In this document: positions 10,143-19,495 of the stretch, piece by piece | Position numbering within the stretch: position 1 is the first letter of the stretch | How the letters are laid out: every line of letters starts with the position of its first letter | Assembly: GCA_963790545.1 (NCBI GenBank) | Contig: CAWBPA010000017.1 | Coordinates: 744,001 to 808,000, forward strand | Direction of reading: 5' to 3' | Length of the DNA stretch: 64,000 nt | From: DATBJG01 sp963790545 | GTDB taxonomy: Bacteria > Acidobacteriota > Vicinamibacteria > Vicinamibacterales > JAMQPK01 | The notes under the pieces: generated by a model | What the model saw: only the letters and a program-made list of their open reading frames with translations | What the model was told of the DNA's origin: nothing | Database searches by the model: none | Position numbers and translations under genes: made by a program

Positions 10143-10720
10143 TTCGTGGGCGCGACTTTCAAGCGGGGATGAGAGACGAGCAGGTGCCAGACCACGGCCT
10201 GGAAGGCTTCCGTGTGCGGGGTCACAGTCTCGGGATTGACGGTTGGAACGATCACACAGGCATCAGCGACCTCGGCAGCGCGTCCACCGTCCCGCCCGAC
10301 AATCGCGACGATCGTAGCCCCCACGGTTTTCGCGTACTCCAGGGCATGAACGAGATTCGCGCTGATGTTCTTTTCGAGACTGCCGCCACCGACCGAGAAG
10401 ACAAAGACTCCATCCTCGCCGCGCAATCGGCTGCCGGTCAGCCAGGCGGAAAAGACCGTGTCCCACCCCTCGTCGTTCACGCGCGCCGTGAGCTCGGAGA
10501 CGTTGTCGGTGGGGGTATACGCCTCGAAGCCGGCAAGCTTGCGGAAATCGTTGACGGCGTGGGAACAGTTACCCGCGCCGCCGCCAACACCGAGAAAAAA
10601 GAGCCGGCCTCCCCGCGATCGCACGCGGAACAGAGCCTCGGCCATCCGCTCGATCGCATCAGGATCCAGCGATTCGATGATACGGGCCGCTTCCTGAAGA
10701 TGCTGGCGGGAATAGGACAT
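10124..10720 (-). CDS. gmhA: Phosphoheptose isomerase-type SIS-domain protein
   Basis: Complete frame of 198 residues starting MSYSRQHLQEAARIIESLD. SIS-domain features: GGRLFFLGVGGGAGNCSHA, NVSELTARVNDEGWDTVF, VFVFSVGGGSLEKNIS and a closing HTEAFQAVVWHLLV helix. GmhA converts sedoheptulose 7-phosphate to D-glycero-D-manno-heptose 7-phosphate in the cytoplasm. Placement between the heptose nucleotidyltransferase and phosphatase supports this over other SIS sugar isomerases. An R1 palindrome separates it from hddC upstream. Confidence 0.88.
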   Translation of the reverse strand: MSYSRQHLQEAARIIESLDPDAIERMAEALFRVRSRGGRLFFLGVGGGAGNCSHAVNDFRKLAGFEAYTPTDNVSELTARVNDEGWDTVFSAWLTGSRLRGEDGVFVFSVGGGSLEKNISANLVHALEYAKTVGATIVAIVGRDGGRAAEVADACVIVPTVNPETVTPHTEAFQAVVWHLLVSHPRLKVAPTKWESAR

Positions 10721-10739
10721 GCTTGGGTTCCTATAAAGG

Positions 10740-10838
10740 CTTCACGCAGAGTTCGCAGAGTATCAGCAGAGGCCGCAGAAAAGTCTAATCTAAAGAAATA
10801 TCTGCGCGCTCTGCGACCCCAGCGTCCTCAGCGTTGAA
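10740..10838. repeat. R1 palindromic repeat (GCAGAG words)
   Basis: The left arm contains CACGCAGAGTTCGCAGAG and GCAGAGGCCGCAGA; the right arm contains CTGCGCGCTCTGCGACC and GCGTCCTCAGCGTT. The arms are approximately complementary and would fold into a long hairpin. It fills the gap between hddC and gmhA. Other copies: 12565-12651, 27921-27962 (one arm), 36111-36209, 44203-44296, 52658-52737 and 62598-62634 (one arm). Confidence 0.75.
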
Positions 10839-10842
10839 ATCT

Positions 10843-11556
10843 TCACAGGCTGTCAGTTTTTAGTTTCGTCAGATACGCCCGTGTTTCCTCGAGACCTTCC
10901 CGCGATCCAATCTCGTAGAAGCGCTCCGACACTTCAAAAGCCGCCAGCTCGTTGTCGGCGAGCAGCCGCTGGTAGACGAGTGCAAGGTCGAACGGGTGAT
11001 CCGGTGGGAACGTCGCGAGCGCGCGCGAGGTGAGCACGCCCAACCCGTAGTCGATGTGGCGCATGTCGGGCGTCTGGTGCGTTTTATCGTACCGAAGGAG
11101 CCGGCCATCTTCGTAATGGACGTTGCTGCGATCCCACCGGTCGTCGTTACGCAACACGGTCATCAAGCCCGCACGACTGGTGGCCAGAAACGCTCGTTCG
11201 ACCGCCGCGAGGTCGCACGTCAGGAGTGAATCGCCGTAGAGGACGAAAAACGCCTCCCCAAGCTCCGGCAACGCGCGCCTCAGAGCACCCCCAGTCCCGA
11301 GCAGCGTCTCGCCGTCGAAGACGTAGTCGAGCGAGAGATTCCAGCGTCTTCCATCTCCCAGGACTTCGCGGATCATCTCGCCTCGATAACCCACGCACCA
11401 CACCACATGCTCGACACCTTGTCGGCAAAGCCAGTCAAGTTGATGCTCGGCGAACGGCCGGCCGGCCACCTCGATGAGCGCTTTCGGCACCGCCTCGGTC
11501 ATCGGGTGGAGCCGGGTTGCCAGCCCGCCCGCCAGAATGGCTACAGGCAATGTCAC
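10843..11556 (-). CDS. hddC: Heptose 1-phosphate nucleotidyltransferase
   Basis: Nucleotidyltransferase fold with the signature LPVAILAGGLATRLHPMTE and VPKALIEVAGRPF, then GTGGALRRALPELG and FVLYGDSLLTCDL. 237 residues, the usual size. It overlaps the upstream kinase by ATGA (11553-11556). With HddA next to it, the expected reaction is GMP transfer to D-glycero-D-manno-heptose 1-phosphate, making GDP-heptose; a different sugar phosphate cannot be excluded by sequence alone. Confidence 0.85.
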   Translation of the reverse strand: MTLPVAILAGGLATRLHPMTEAVPKALIEVAGRPFAEHQLDWLCRQGVEHVVWCVGYRGEMIREVLGDGRRWNLSLDYVFDGETLLGTGGALRRALPELGEAFFVLYGDSLLTCDLAAVERAFLATSRAGLMTVLRNDDRWDRSNVHYEDGRLLRYDKTHQTPDMRHIDYGLGVLTSRALATFPPDHPFDLALVYQRLLADNELAAFEVSERFYEIGSREGLEETRAYLTKLKTDSL

Positions 11557-12535
11557 GCGAACAGGACCTTCGTGCCCTCGAAGTCGAACCGGAAGCGGAT
11601 CTCTTCGAGACCTGCCGCGGCCATGGCCGATCTGAGGCGACGATGATCTTCGGTGTAGAACATCAGGAAGCCCCCGCCGCCAGCGCCCACCAGCTTACCG
11701 CCGATCGCCCCGTTCCTGCGGCCGAGCTCGTACCACTCATCGATCTGGGGACTGGTGAGGCCACGCGATCGGCGTTTCTTCTGTTCCCAGTGTTCGTGCA
11801 TCAACTCGCCGAATACCATCGTGTCGCCCTTTTCGAGCGCGGCGCGACTGCGGGTCCCAAGCTCTTTGACGTCGTGCAGGTTGCCGCAGCATTTCACGGT
11901 CGTGCTCGAACGGTGCGACGTTCCTGGTCGGTGAGAAGGCTGCCGGCGTTTCTGGAGAACCCGGTAAAAAACAGCAGCAGGTTGTCCTCGAGATTGAACA
12001 TCGTGTCCATGGACAGCTTGAGGGGCTCTGCCTCGACGCGACCGTCCTTGCAAAACGTGAAGCAGGTCAGGCCGCCGTACGCGGCAATGTATTGGTCCTG
12101 CTTGCCGACCGGCTCTTTGAGCCGCTCGATCTCGATCTCACACGCAATTTCCGCCAGCTCATTCGGGTGCAGCAGTCGACGCCGGTGAGCGTACAGCGCC
12201 TTGACGAGGGCCGTGGTAAAGCTTCCCGACGATCCGAGTCCCGTGCCCGCGGGGATGTCGGCAAGGGTGGTAATTTCAATCTGCGGCGTTCTGAATCCGA
12301 CGAGCTTGATGGCCTCTCGAATGATCGGATGGTGGACATCGTCTGCGGTCGCCACATGTTCGAGCTTCGAGTACTTCAAATAGATTCCTGGCGTAAACGG
12401 CCGCATCACCGTGACGTAGACGTACTTGTCGATTGCCGCCGCGATGAGGAACCCTTCGTGGTCGCGATAGTACGAGGGCAGATCGGTGCCGCCGCCACCG
12501 AGTGTGATTCGAAGAGGACTCCGCGTGATGATCAT
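11553..12535 (-). CDS. hddA: D-glycero-D-manno-heptose 7-phosphate kinase, frameshifted
   Basis: GHMP kinase. The N-terminal frame starts MIITRSPLRITLGGGGTDLP, the HddA hallmark, and contains the ATP loop PAGTGLGSSGSFTTALV and KQDQYIAAYGG. It breaks near 11925 after SLLTDQ. The C-terminal half lies in another frame: DVKELGTRSRAALEKGD, GAIGGKLVGAGGGGFLMFY. Total length about 327 residues, normal for the family. It phosphorylates C-1 of heptose 7-phosphate, choosing the GDP-heptose branch (HddA/HddC) over the bifunctional HldE route. Confidence 0.82.
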
Positions 12536-12564
12536 TCCGGTCAGCCGTGCAAGCTCAGGGGCCG

Positions 12565-12651
12565 TACGCAGAGTTCGCGGTGGCCGCCGAGGAACGCAGA
12601 GATCTAAGGAAATTACCCTGCGGCCTCTGTGCCTCCGCGTCCTCTGCGTGA
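12565..12651. repeat. R1 palindromic repeat containing an oxidoreductase stop codon
   Basis: Arms ACGCAGAGTTCGCGGTGG / GAACGCAGAGATC and TGCGGCCTCTGTGCCTCC / GCGTCCTCTGCGT. The oxidoreductase frame on the minus strand enters this repeat and stops inside it at 12613-12615. Confidence 0.75.
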
Positions 12652-13661
12652 TGTTTTTTCGCTCTGCTCGTAGACCTGTTCCACGACCGCGAGCGTCGGC
12701 GCGCGGCGTCGAGACCTGCCGAAGGCTCCCGGCCGAGGCGCACGTCCTCCAACAATTCAGTCGAACTCCAGCGACCAGGAGAGATCTTCACCGGGATATT
12801 CGCGAACCGTGGTCTCTGGCGGTCCCATCTCCGGCAGCATGCGGTAATGCGTGAGGCGCTCGATGCCGTAGCTGCCGCCAAGGCCGTCGATCGCAATCTT
12901 GCCGTCGCGACCGTAGATCTCGAGAGAAAAGAGATTCTTCCATTCGGTGCAGCTCACGTGCAGGAACGCGGTTTGCCCGCCGGCAGGTTCTCAAAGTCAG
13001 GAACGCATTGTCGTCTACCGGCATGTTCCAGAAGTATGTCGTCGCAACTCCGTGCACCTCGGTAAAAGGCCCGCCAAGCACCCAGCTCGCCAGGTCGATG
13101 AGGTGAACACCTTGATCGATGAGCTCGCCCCCACCGGCCTTTTGCGGATCGGCTCGCCACTCGCGCTCGTAGCCGAGGCGACCGCCATGCCCATACCGAC
13201 CCCTGACGAACATCAGCGGTCCGAGCGGCGCCCGCATCCACAAGCGTTCGCGCCTCACGCAGCGCAGGGTGATAGCGATGGTTGAATCCCACCCTTACCC
13301 GACGGTCGTGCTGTCGAGCCGCCTGAATGAGCTGATCGAGTTCTGACACGGTACGCGCAGCAGGTTTCTCGACCAGCACGTGCTTTCCAGCATTCGACCG
13401 CTGCCACGCTGACAGGTGTCAACCAATCATTCGTCGTGGCCACGATCACGATGTCGACGTCAGGGCGAACGATCGCGTCTTCCCAGCACGGGATCGCGGT
13501 GGCGCCCGGCATGCTGGCGGCCAGCTCAATGGCGTGAGCGCTGGCACGGTGTCTGCGCATGCGACGAGACGCGCGCCCGCGAGCGCTGCGGCTCGCTTTG
13601 CGCCGATCCGTCCACACCCGACGATGGCGACACCGGGAACGGGATTCAGCGGTCCCCCCAC
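12613..13661 (-). CDS. Gfo/Idh/MocA-family oxidoreductase, multiply frameshifted
   Basis: ATG 13661 gives MGGPLNPVPGVAIVGCGRIG, a dinucleotide-binding motif. Family landmarks continue across several frames: VDIVIVATTNDWLTPVSVAA, VLVEKPAARTVSELDQLIQA (the EKP motif), RVGFNHRYHPALREA, GGGELIDQGVHLIDLASWV, FSLEIYGRDGKIAIDGLGG, and finally ELLEDVRLGREPSAGLDAAR. At least four single-base breaks are needed (near 13540, 13395, 13240, 13000 and 12780). The last 15 or so residues (KTSRRGRGGTEAAG) come from the R1 repeat. Likely oxidises or epimerises a nucleotide-activated heptose; that is inferred from context. Confidence 0.72.
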
Positions 13662-14523
13662 GGAAAACCACGGTCCTTCGGAACAATGCGGCGCAGCGTG
13701 TACACGTCACTGGCATCGAGATCATCCCGGCGATTGGCGAGATGCTCCCAGGGATCCCAGACGGCGCTCAGGAGCCGGCCGGTAATGCCGTCGCTCAACG
13801 ACGATCCGAGATAGACCGCCAGCGACGCGCCGCGCTCCAGGGGTGTGCCTCCCTGGGCCTTGGTCCTGACCATGCGATCGTAGAATTCACGACCCACCGC
13901 GTCGGGTCCCGCCGCGAGCACCTCGTCGAGCATGCGCGTGTTCAGCGCACCGGGCGCAATGGTATTGACGTCGATGTGGAACGGTCTTCAATTCGAGCGC
14001 GAGCGACTCGGCAAACCGCACGATCGCCGCCTTCGACGCAGCGTAGGCGCTGATGTTTGGCAAGGGGTTCGTGGCGCCCCCTCCCGACAGTTGAACGATT
14101 TTGCCGTAGCGGTGCTGCTTGAAATGCCCGAGCAGCGCACGGATCGGGAGCACCGAGCCGTACACGTTGATCTCCATCGCGCGTGCCCACTCGCCCCAAT
14201 CGACGTCCTCACTTGGACCAATGGGACCGTAGATGCCGGCATTGTTGACGAGCACGTGTACCTGCGGAAACAGCTCGAGCGCCCGCGCGCGCCAGTCGCG
14301 CCACATCCTGTGGGCTCGAGACGTCGGCACGCACAGCCTCGACAACCTGACCTGGATCTGCCTTGGCCGCCACAGACTGCCGGGCCTCGTCGAGGTGCGC
14401 CTCGCTCCGCGCGCACAACAGGACGCCGGCGCCGGCCGCGACGTACGCGTCGGCTATCGCAAGTCCCAGACCCTGGCTGGCTCCTGTGATCACGGCGTTG
14501 CGACCTGCGAGCGACACGCTCAT
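13646..14523 (-). CDS. Short-chain dehydrogenase/reductase, frameshifted
   Basis: ATG 14521-14523 starts MSVSLAGRNAVITGASQGLG, overlapping the UGD-like gene stop. After VRADVSSPQDVARL the frame shifts near 14310 to continue FPQVHVLVNNAGIYGPIG and the catalytic region VQLSGGGATNPLP..SAYAASKAA, then shifts again near 13960 to the C-terminus ending at 13646. SDR motifs TGxxxGxG, NNAG, S and YxxxK are all present. In a heptose operon it may reduce a keto-sugar nucleotide formed by the UGD-like enzyme; inferred. Confidence 0.75.
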
Positions 14524-15813
14524 ACCTGCGGTTGACCTACAGCCACGACCCGGAAGCGAGCGTCGCTTCCCAGCGTGGACCCGAGGAATCGATTGGCGTC
14601 GAGGACGAGCAGGTCCGGCGCCACGGTCGCCAGGCGTTCGATATCGATATCCCGGTACAGCGGCCAATCGGTTGCAACCACGAGCGCATGGGCTTCAGTG
14701 ACCGCGTCGAGCGGATCCTGGTGCCGTATGACCGGCAAATCGTCCGGAAGCCCGGTGGCGGCTGGATCGTGCACGTGCACTCTGGCTCCCTGACCGACGA
14801 GCCAGCGGCACAGTTCAATCGATGACGATCGTCGAATCGTGTCCGTGCCGGCTTTGTACGTGAGGCCCCAAACCGCAACCTTCCGCCCGGCAAGACTGCC
14901 GATGTCGGTCTCGAGCCGCCGGCGGGCCCACAAACTGTGCTGGGCGTTGCTGGCCACTACGCCATCCATCAACGGCGTGGGTTGTCCAAGCTCGTTGCCG
15001 AGCGCCCGCAGAGAACGCGACATCCCGCGCCAGCGTTCCACCAGCGAATGCCCCGCCGGGCGACAAATACGCGTAAGGCCCGATCCGGCGCTCGGTGCGA
15101 AGCCCACGCTCGACCTCCTTGGCATCGGCACCTGCACGCTCGCAAATCGCCGCCAGCTCGTTGGCAAAGGTCACTGACGTCGCCAGAAATGCGTTCACCG
15201 CGTGCTTGGTCATTTCGGCCGATTCGATCGACATCCACTCGATCCGAGCGCCGATTGGCGAAAGGAGCGCCGCCATCCGTTGGCGGGCCTGCTCGTCGCG
15301 CACGCCGACGACAATGCGATCGGGCATGGTGAATACTTCGATCGCGTTTCCGAGCCTCAGGTTCTCCGGAGCACTGGCGAACGAGACGGTCCGTCCGTCG
15401 GCAACCTTGGACCAGGCCTGCTCGAGCTTCCGAACCGTTCCAACGGGAAGCTGCGACGACAGCACCACGACCGCATGATCGGCCAGATGTGGAAACACGG
15501 CCTGCACGTGCTTCTCGACATATCCACGATCCGCTCGATCTTCCTCGTCGACCGGCGTGTCAAACGCCACCCAGACGACCTCTGCGGTCCGGATTGCCAT
15601 GGGAAGAGCGGTGGTAAACCGCAGATTGCCAGACTGCAGCCCGCGCGTAATGAGCTCCGGTAACCCCGGTTCCGCGACCGGCGGCCGCCCACCTGCGAGC
15701 GCTTCGACCGTGGCTGGGTTCGGATCGAACGCCGTGACCGAATGACCCGCCGCAGCCATGCAGGCAGCCGTGACCGACCCCAGGTGCCACAGTCCCAGAA
15801 CCGCAACGTTCAT
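14520..15813 (-). CDS. UDP-glucose/GDP-mannose dehydrogenase-like protein without the catalytic cysteine, frameshifted
   Basis: N-terminal Rossmann motif MNVAVLGLWHLGSVTAACMA, central DTPVDEEDRAD, SAPENLRLG and EMTKHAVNAFLATSVTFANE, then the UDP-binding domain AVWGLTYKAGTDTIRRSSSI. The frame breaks near 15020. Where UDP-glucose dehydrogenases have GGSCLPKD, this protein has PGGAFAGGTLARDVAFSA: the nucleophilic cysteine is absent and the segment lengthened. Four-electron oxidation to a uronate is therefore unlikely by the standard mechanism. It overlaps both neighbours by ATGA, so it belongs firmly to this operon. Confidence 0.8.
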
Positions 15814-16769
15814 GCGCGCATCTCGAGCAGTGCCGGATTCGTCTGGAGGTAGTCCAACGTCCGCACGACAGCCTCTTTGATCGAGAGGTGGGGATTCCAG
15901 CCAAGCGAACGAATGCGGGAGGTATCGAGATAGATGAACGGATTATCGCCGATCCAGCCGCGTTCGCCGCCCGTGTACTCCAACACGGGTGAGACTCCCA
16001 GCCGCTCGGTGATCCACCCGATCGAATCGTTGACCAGGCAGTATTCATCGGTGCCAAGGTTGAAGATGTTCACGTTCTCGCCGGCCCGCGACATCGCGAG
16101 CAGCATGGCATCGAGACAGTCCTGGATGTAGAGGTAGGATTTTCGTTGCCGTCCGTTACCAAGGACGCGCAGACGCGTCGGATCGACTTTGAGGCTCTTG
16201 TAGAAATCAAACACGTGCCCGTGGGTATAGCGCTCGCCCAGGATTGACACGAACCGGAAGATCCACGCCTGGAACCCGAAACCCTCGCAGTACGCCTGAA
16301 TCAGACCTTCGCCGGCCAGCTTCGAGGCACCATACAGAGATGTCTGCACCGGAAAAGGTGCGTTCTCGGGGGTCGGAATGACCGGGGCCTCGCCGTAAAT
16401 CGATCCCGTCGACGCAAACATGATGCGGCGAATGCCATTGGCACGCATGGCTTCGAGAACGTTGAACGTCGCGATGGTGTTTTGTTCGAGGTCCCGCCGC
16501 GGGTGATTGGTACCGAACCGGACGTCAGCATTCGCGGCCAGATGAAACACGGTGTCGGCCCCGCGCATCGCCGCAACGACGGCTGGCGGGTCGAGCGTGT
16601 CGCCACGCACGAGCTCGAATCCGCTCCGCTGCCTGGCGCTTTCGAGGAAACGTGCCTGGCCCGTCGAGAAGTTATCGAAGGCTACGACCGTGTGCCCCTC
16701 GTCCAGGAGGCGATCGACCAGCGTGCTGCCAATGAATCCGGCTCCCCCCGTCACGAAGGCGTGCAGCAT
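15810..16769 (-). CDS. NAD-dependent nucleotide-sugar epimerase/dehydratase
   Basis: Extended SDR: MLHAFVTGGAGFIGSTLVDR, DNFSTGQARFL, VFHLAANADVRFG and the catalytic region STGSIYGEAPVIPT..SLYGASKLAGEGLI. I prefer ATG 16767-16769 over 16781, because the four residues upstream come from an R3 repeat. About 319 residues, UDP-glucose 4-epimerase-like. It is the first gene of the minus-strand heptose operon and overlaps the next by ATGA. The true nucleotide-sugar substrate is not determinable. Confidence 0.88.
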   Translation of the reverse strand: MLHAFVTGGAGFIGSTLVDRLLDEGHTVVAFDNFSTGQARFLESARQRSGFELVRGDTLDPPAVVAAMRGADTVFHLAANADVRFGTNHPRRDLEQNTIATFNVLEAMRANGIRRIMFASTGSIYGEAPVIPTPENAPFPVQTSLYGASKLAGEGLIQAYCEGFGFQAWIFRFVSILGERYTHGHVFDFYKSLKVDPTRLRVLGNGRQRKSYLYIQDCLDAMLLAMSRAGENVNIFNLGTDEYCLVNDSIGWITERLGVSPVLEYTGGERGWIGDNPFIYLDTSRIRSLGWNPHLSIKEAVVRTLDYLQTNPALLEMRA

Positions 16770-16861
16770 GGTAAAGTTCAAAGTTTAAAGTTCAAAGTGC
16801 AAAGTAAGTAGACAAGTATGCGCTACTTATCCACTTTGACCTTTGCACTTTCAACTTTCTT
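16770..16861. repeat. R3 inverted repeat
   Basis: Left arm of AAAGTTCAAAG words with GCAAAGTAAGTAGACAAGT, right arm ACTTATCCACTTTGACC and TTTGCACTTTCAACTTT. The two arms pair around GCGCT. It occupies the whole gap between the epimerase and the DUF2207 gene. Confidence 0.7.
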
Positions 16862-18709
16862 CTAGCGTCCTCCGCCACCGCCGCCGCCACCGCCGCCGCC
16901 GGAAGATCCTCCGCCACCGCCGCCGCTCGACGACCCAGGGGGACTCGAGGCCGACGCTATCTGTGAACTCAAACTGCTGCCAACGGCGTGAGTCAGGCTG
17001 CCAAGATCCGAAACGCTGCCACCGTGGTACCACGAAATGCCCGCCGTGGCCGCAGCGGCGGCGGCAGCGCCCGCGGCTGCCGTGAACTTCGTCGTCCAGG
17101 CATCCTCCACTTCCAGCGCGACCGCAAACGGAAGCAACATTTCATATCGCCTGGCATCAAGCACTGGAGGACCCCCCGGCCCGGGCATGCGTTCCAGCTC
17201 GTCGCGCTCGGCAACGCTCAAATACAACTTCAGACCCTCGATCTCGTCGAGCAGCCTACGGCCATCTTTGGTCGGTGCGCGCACGAGACGCACGAACGCG
17301 ACAATCGTCACGGCCATCGCCACGAGAATCAGGACAATCGCGGGAATCCCGGCACCGGCTGCGACGAAAAATGCGAGCGCGGCCGTGGCCCCACCGATTG
17401 CCAATGCCCACACAACACTTCCGGTGTTGCGCTGAAAGTAACGAGGGTGCAGCTCCTGCTCGAGCGCGCGGGTATGAGCCTGCCGCGCTCCCGCAATCGT
17501 GGTGGCGTTGGCCTTCTTGAGATCCAGGCGCGCCTTGCCGTCCGGGAACAACAGATCGAACAAGGTGCGCTGGCTGCGATCGATCAGCGGCTCGTTTCAG
17601 GCCCCGTGCGCTCCAGCCACCAGCCATCTTTGAACCAGCCGTCTTCCTTATGGATGCGTACGTGGCCCGGCCACAGCCATCGCCAGCACTTCCGCTGAAA
17701 AGCAGCGCGTGTCGTAGCCCATCCGCCGCATATAGCGCAGATCCGCTGGCGTGTGTCCCTCCGGCGGTTCGTATCGGGGAATAACGGCGCCCCCTCGCGG
17801 ATCGCGCCCGACCTGCCGCCAGCGGCGCACGCAGAAAACCAGCAGGCCGGCAAAGCCCGTCAGTGCAACGAGCACCCCGCGGTTATCAGCCAGCAGCCAC
17901 CACAGCCGTTGGCCACGGCCTGGCTCCGGGATAATGCCCTTCGGAAAACTGAGAACGATCGTGAAGCCTTCGTAGGGCCCCAGCGGTGCCCTCAGGCGCC
18001 ACCTCGCCAGGCCGGGCGCAGGCAATTCCGCGGCGTAGGCGCGACCCTGGGCACCTTGCGGTCCCGTGTAGCCTTCCGCCGACATCTTTTCCACGGGCAC
18101 CGGATCGGGAAGGCGAACCTCGACCGTCCCCTGATCGATCGGAAAGATCCACCCGGTCCCGATGGCATTCCAGTACAGCTCGTCGTGGTCGGCAAAGAAT
18201 CCGATTTGCCGGGTAGTGCGATACGTCACCGTGAACGTGTAGTCGGCCGGCACTCTCAGAAAGTTGTCGTTACCGGTGTTGATGCGGATCCCATTCGCCA
18301 TCCTCTCGGTAAAGTGCGGTTCCGGTTCGCCGTTGCGCCGCACGTCGACGAGCTCGAAGCCAACGACCACCCGGTTCCCGTAGCGATCCCGATAGCGTGT
18401 TGGGAAGTCGCGGTAGATACCGCGGCGGATCTGACTGCCCTCGGCCCGCACCGAGATCCGCTCGGTCACATCGATGCTGCCGTCGCCTCTGACTTCGACA
18501 TCGATCTCGTAGGAGCGAATGCCCTCGTCGGCAGCGGCCAGGGCCGGTGCCAGCGTGCAAGCCAGCACTAGAACAGTTCTCAGTTTTCTGTAGTCCGTTT
18601 TCCGTTCTTGCACATGCGTTATCGAGTCAGACGGATCGAGAAAACGCCAAACAGGCACGGATAACGGAATTCGGAGAACTGAAAACGGAAATAGCAGCCA
18701 GCGCCTCAT
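16862..18709 (-). CDS. DUF2207-domain membrane protein with glycine-rich tail, frameshifted
   Basis: ATG 18709 overlaps the LemA stop as ATGA. The mature N-terminal domain (GIRSYEIDVEVRGDGSIDVT, RRGIYRDFPTRY) and a membrane helix (GVLVALTGFAGLLVFCV) are DUF2207; after breaks near 17665 and 17580 come FDLLFPDGKARLDLKKA, two more helices and a C-terminal serine/glycine run ending SSGGGGGGGGGGGR. The LemA plus DUF2207 pair is common and of unknown role at the envelope. Residues 6-46 seem to be an inserted palindrome (R6): without it the signal peptide would be MRRWLLVLACTLAPALAAA. Confidence 0.78.
18572..18691. repeat. R6 inverted repeat inside the DUF2207 signal-peptide region
   Basis: Arms of the type TTCCGTTTTCAGTTCTC and GAGAACTGAAAACGGAA face each other across about 60 bp. 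A CTA triplet flanks both ends in the minus-strand reading frame, 123 bp apart (41 codons). Confidence 0.65.
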
Positions 18710-19272
18710 CGAGAAAGCTCCACTGGCACAGCCGGCCGGTCTTCTTCACCGGCTTGAAAGAATTCGGCCGCGCCAAACCCGAACGCGCGAGCCACGATCA
18801 GATCGGGCACGCGCTGAATGACGTTGTGATAGTCGCGGACTGATCCGTTGTAGAACCGGCGGGCGTACTGCAGGTGATCCTCGACCTCCACGAGATCGCG
18901 CTGCAGCTGGAGGAACGTCTCGTTCGCCTTGAGGTTGGGATAGGCTTCTTGCAGAACCATCACCCCGGCCAGAGCCTTCTCGAGGGCTGACTCGACTTCG
19001 CCCAGTCGAGTGGGACTCTTGAGCGAGACCGCCTGCGTTCGCAGCTCGGTGACCTTTTCGAGCGTGTTGCGCTCGTGACCGGCATAACCTTTGACAGCCG
19101 CCACCAACTGCGGCACCAAATCGTGTCGGCGTTTGAGTTGCACATCGATGTCGGCCCAGGCGGACCTCATCTGATTGCGCAACCGGACGAGGCGGTTGAA
19201 CACGATCACGGCCCAGACCACGATCGCCAGGCCGATGACGAGCCAGATTGTCGTCACCAGGTCGCGTTCCAA
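18706..19272 (-). CDS. LemA family membrane protein
   Basis: 188 residues. An N-terminal membrane helix (TTIWLVIGLAIVVWAVIVF) is followed by the LemA core: NRLVRLRNQMRSAWADIDVQ, LKRRHDLVPQLVAAVKGYA, ANETFLQLQRDLVEVEDHL and ARRFYNGSVRDYHNVIQRVP. The helical domain faces the periplasm. LemA is typically paired with DUF2207/TPM-type proteins, as here; its molecular role is not established. Confidence 0.9.
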   Translation of the reverse strand: MERDLVTTIWLVIGLAIVVWAVIVFNRLVRLRNQMRSAWADIDVQLKRRHDLVPQLVAAVKGYAGHERNTLEKVTELRTQAVSLKSPTRLGEVESALEKALAGVMVLQEAYPNLKANETFLQLQRDLVEVEDHLQYARRFYNGSVRDYHNVIQRVPDLIVARAFGFGAAEFFQAGEEDRPAVPVELSR

Positions 19273-19399
19273 CCGTATTTGTCGGGAGCGGCGGCTTTCA
19301 TCGTGAAAACCTCTGCCTGTAAATCTATTCAGGACGCGCCCCGAAATGCAAACGCGGATCGGCGTTGGTTTGGAACAGGAGGCAACCGGGGTGAGTGCC

Positions 19400-19480
19400 G
19401 AACAGGAACAGGAGAAGAACAGGAGAACAGGAGATCAAGAGCTTTTGCGAACAATTCTCTTGATCTCTGAATCTCTTGTG
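19400..19480. repeat. R2 repeat (GAACAGGAG words)
   Basis: GAACAGGAGAACAGGAGATC and TTCTCTTGATCTC form inverted arms. It is the first of the R2 family, which recurs at 28918-29350 (four tandem units), 51692-51841, 58302-58410, 58995-59152 and 62705-62772. Confidence 0.7.
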
Positions 19481-19495
19481 AGGGTAGGCGTCCGT

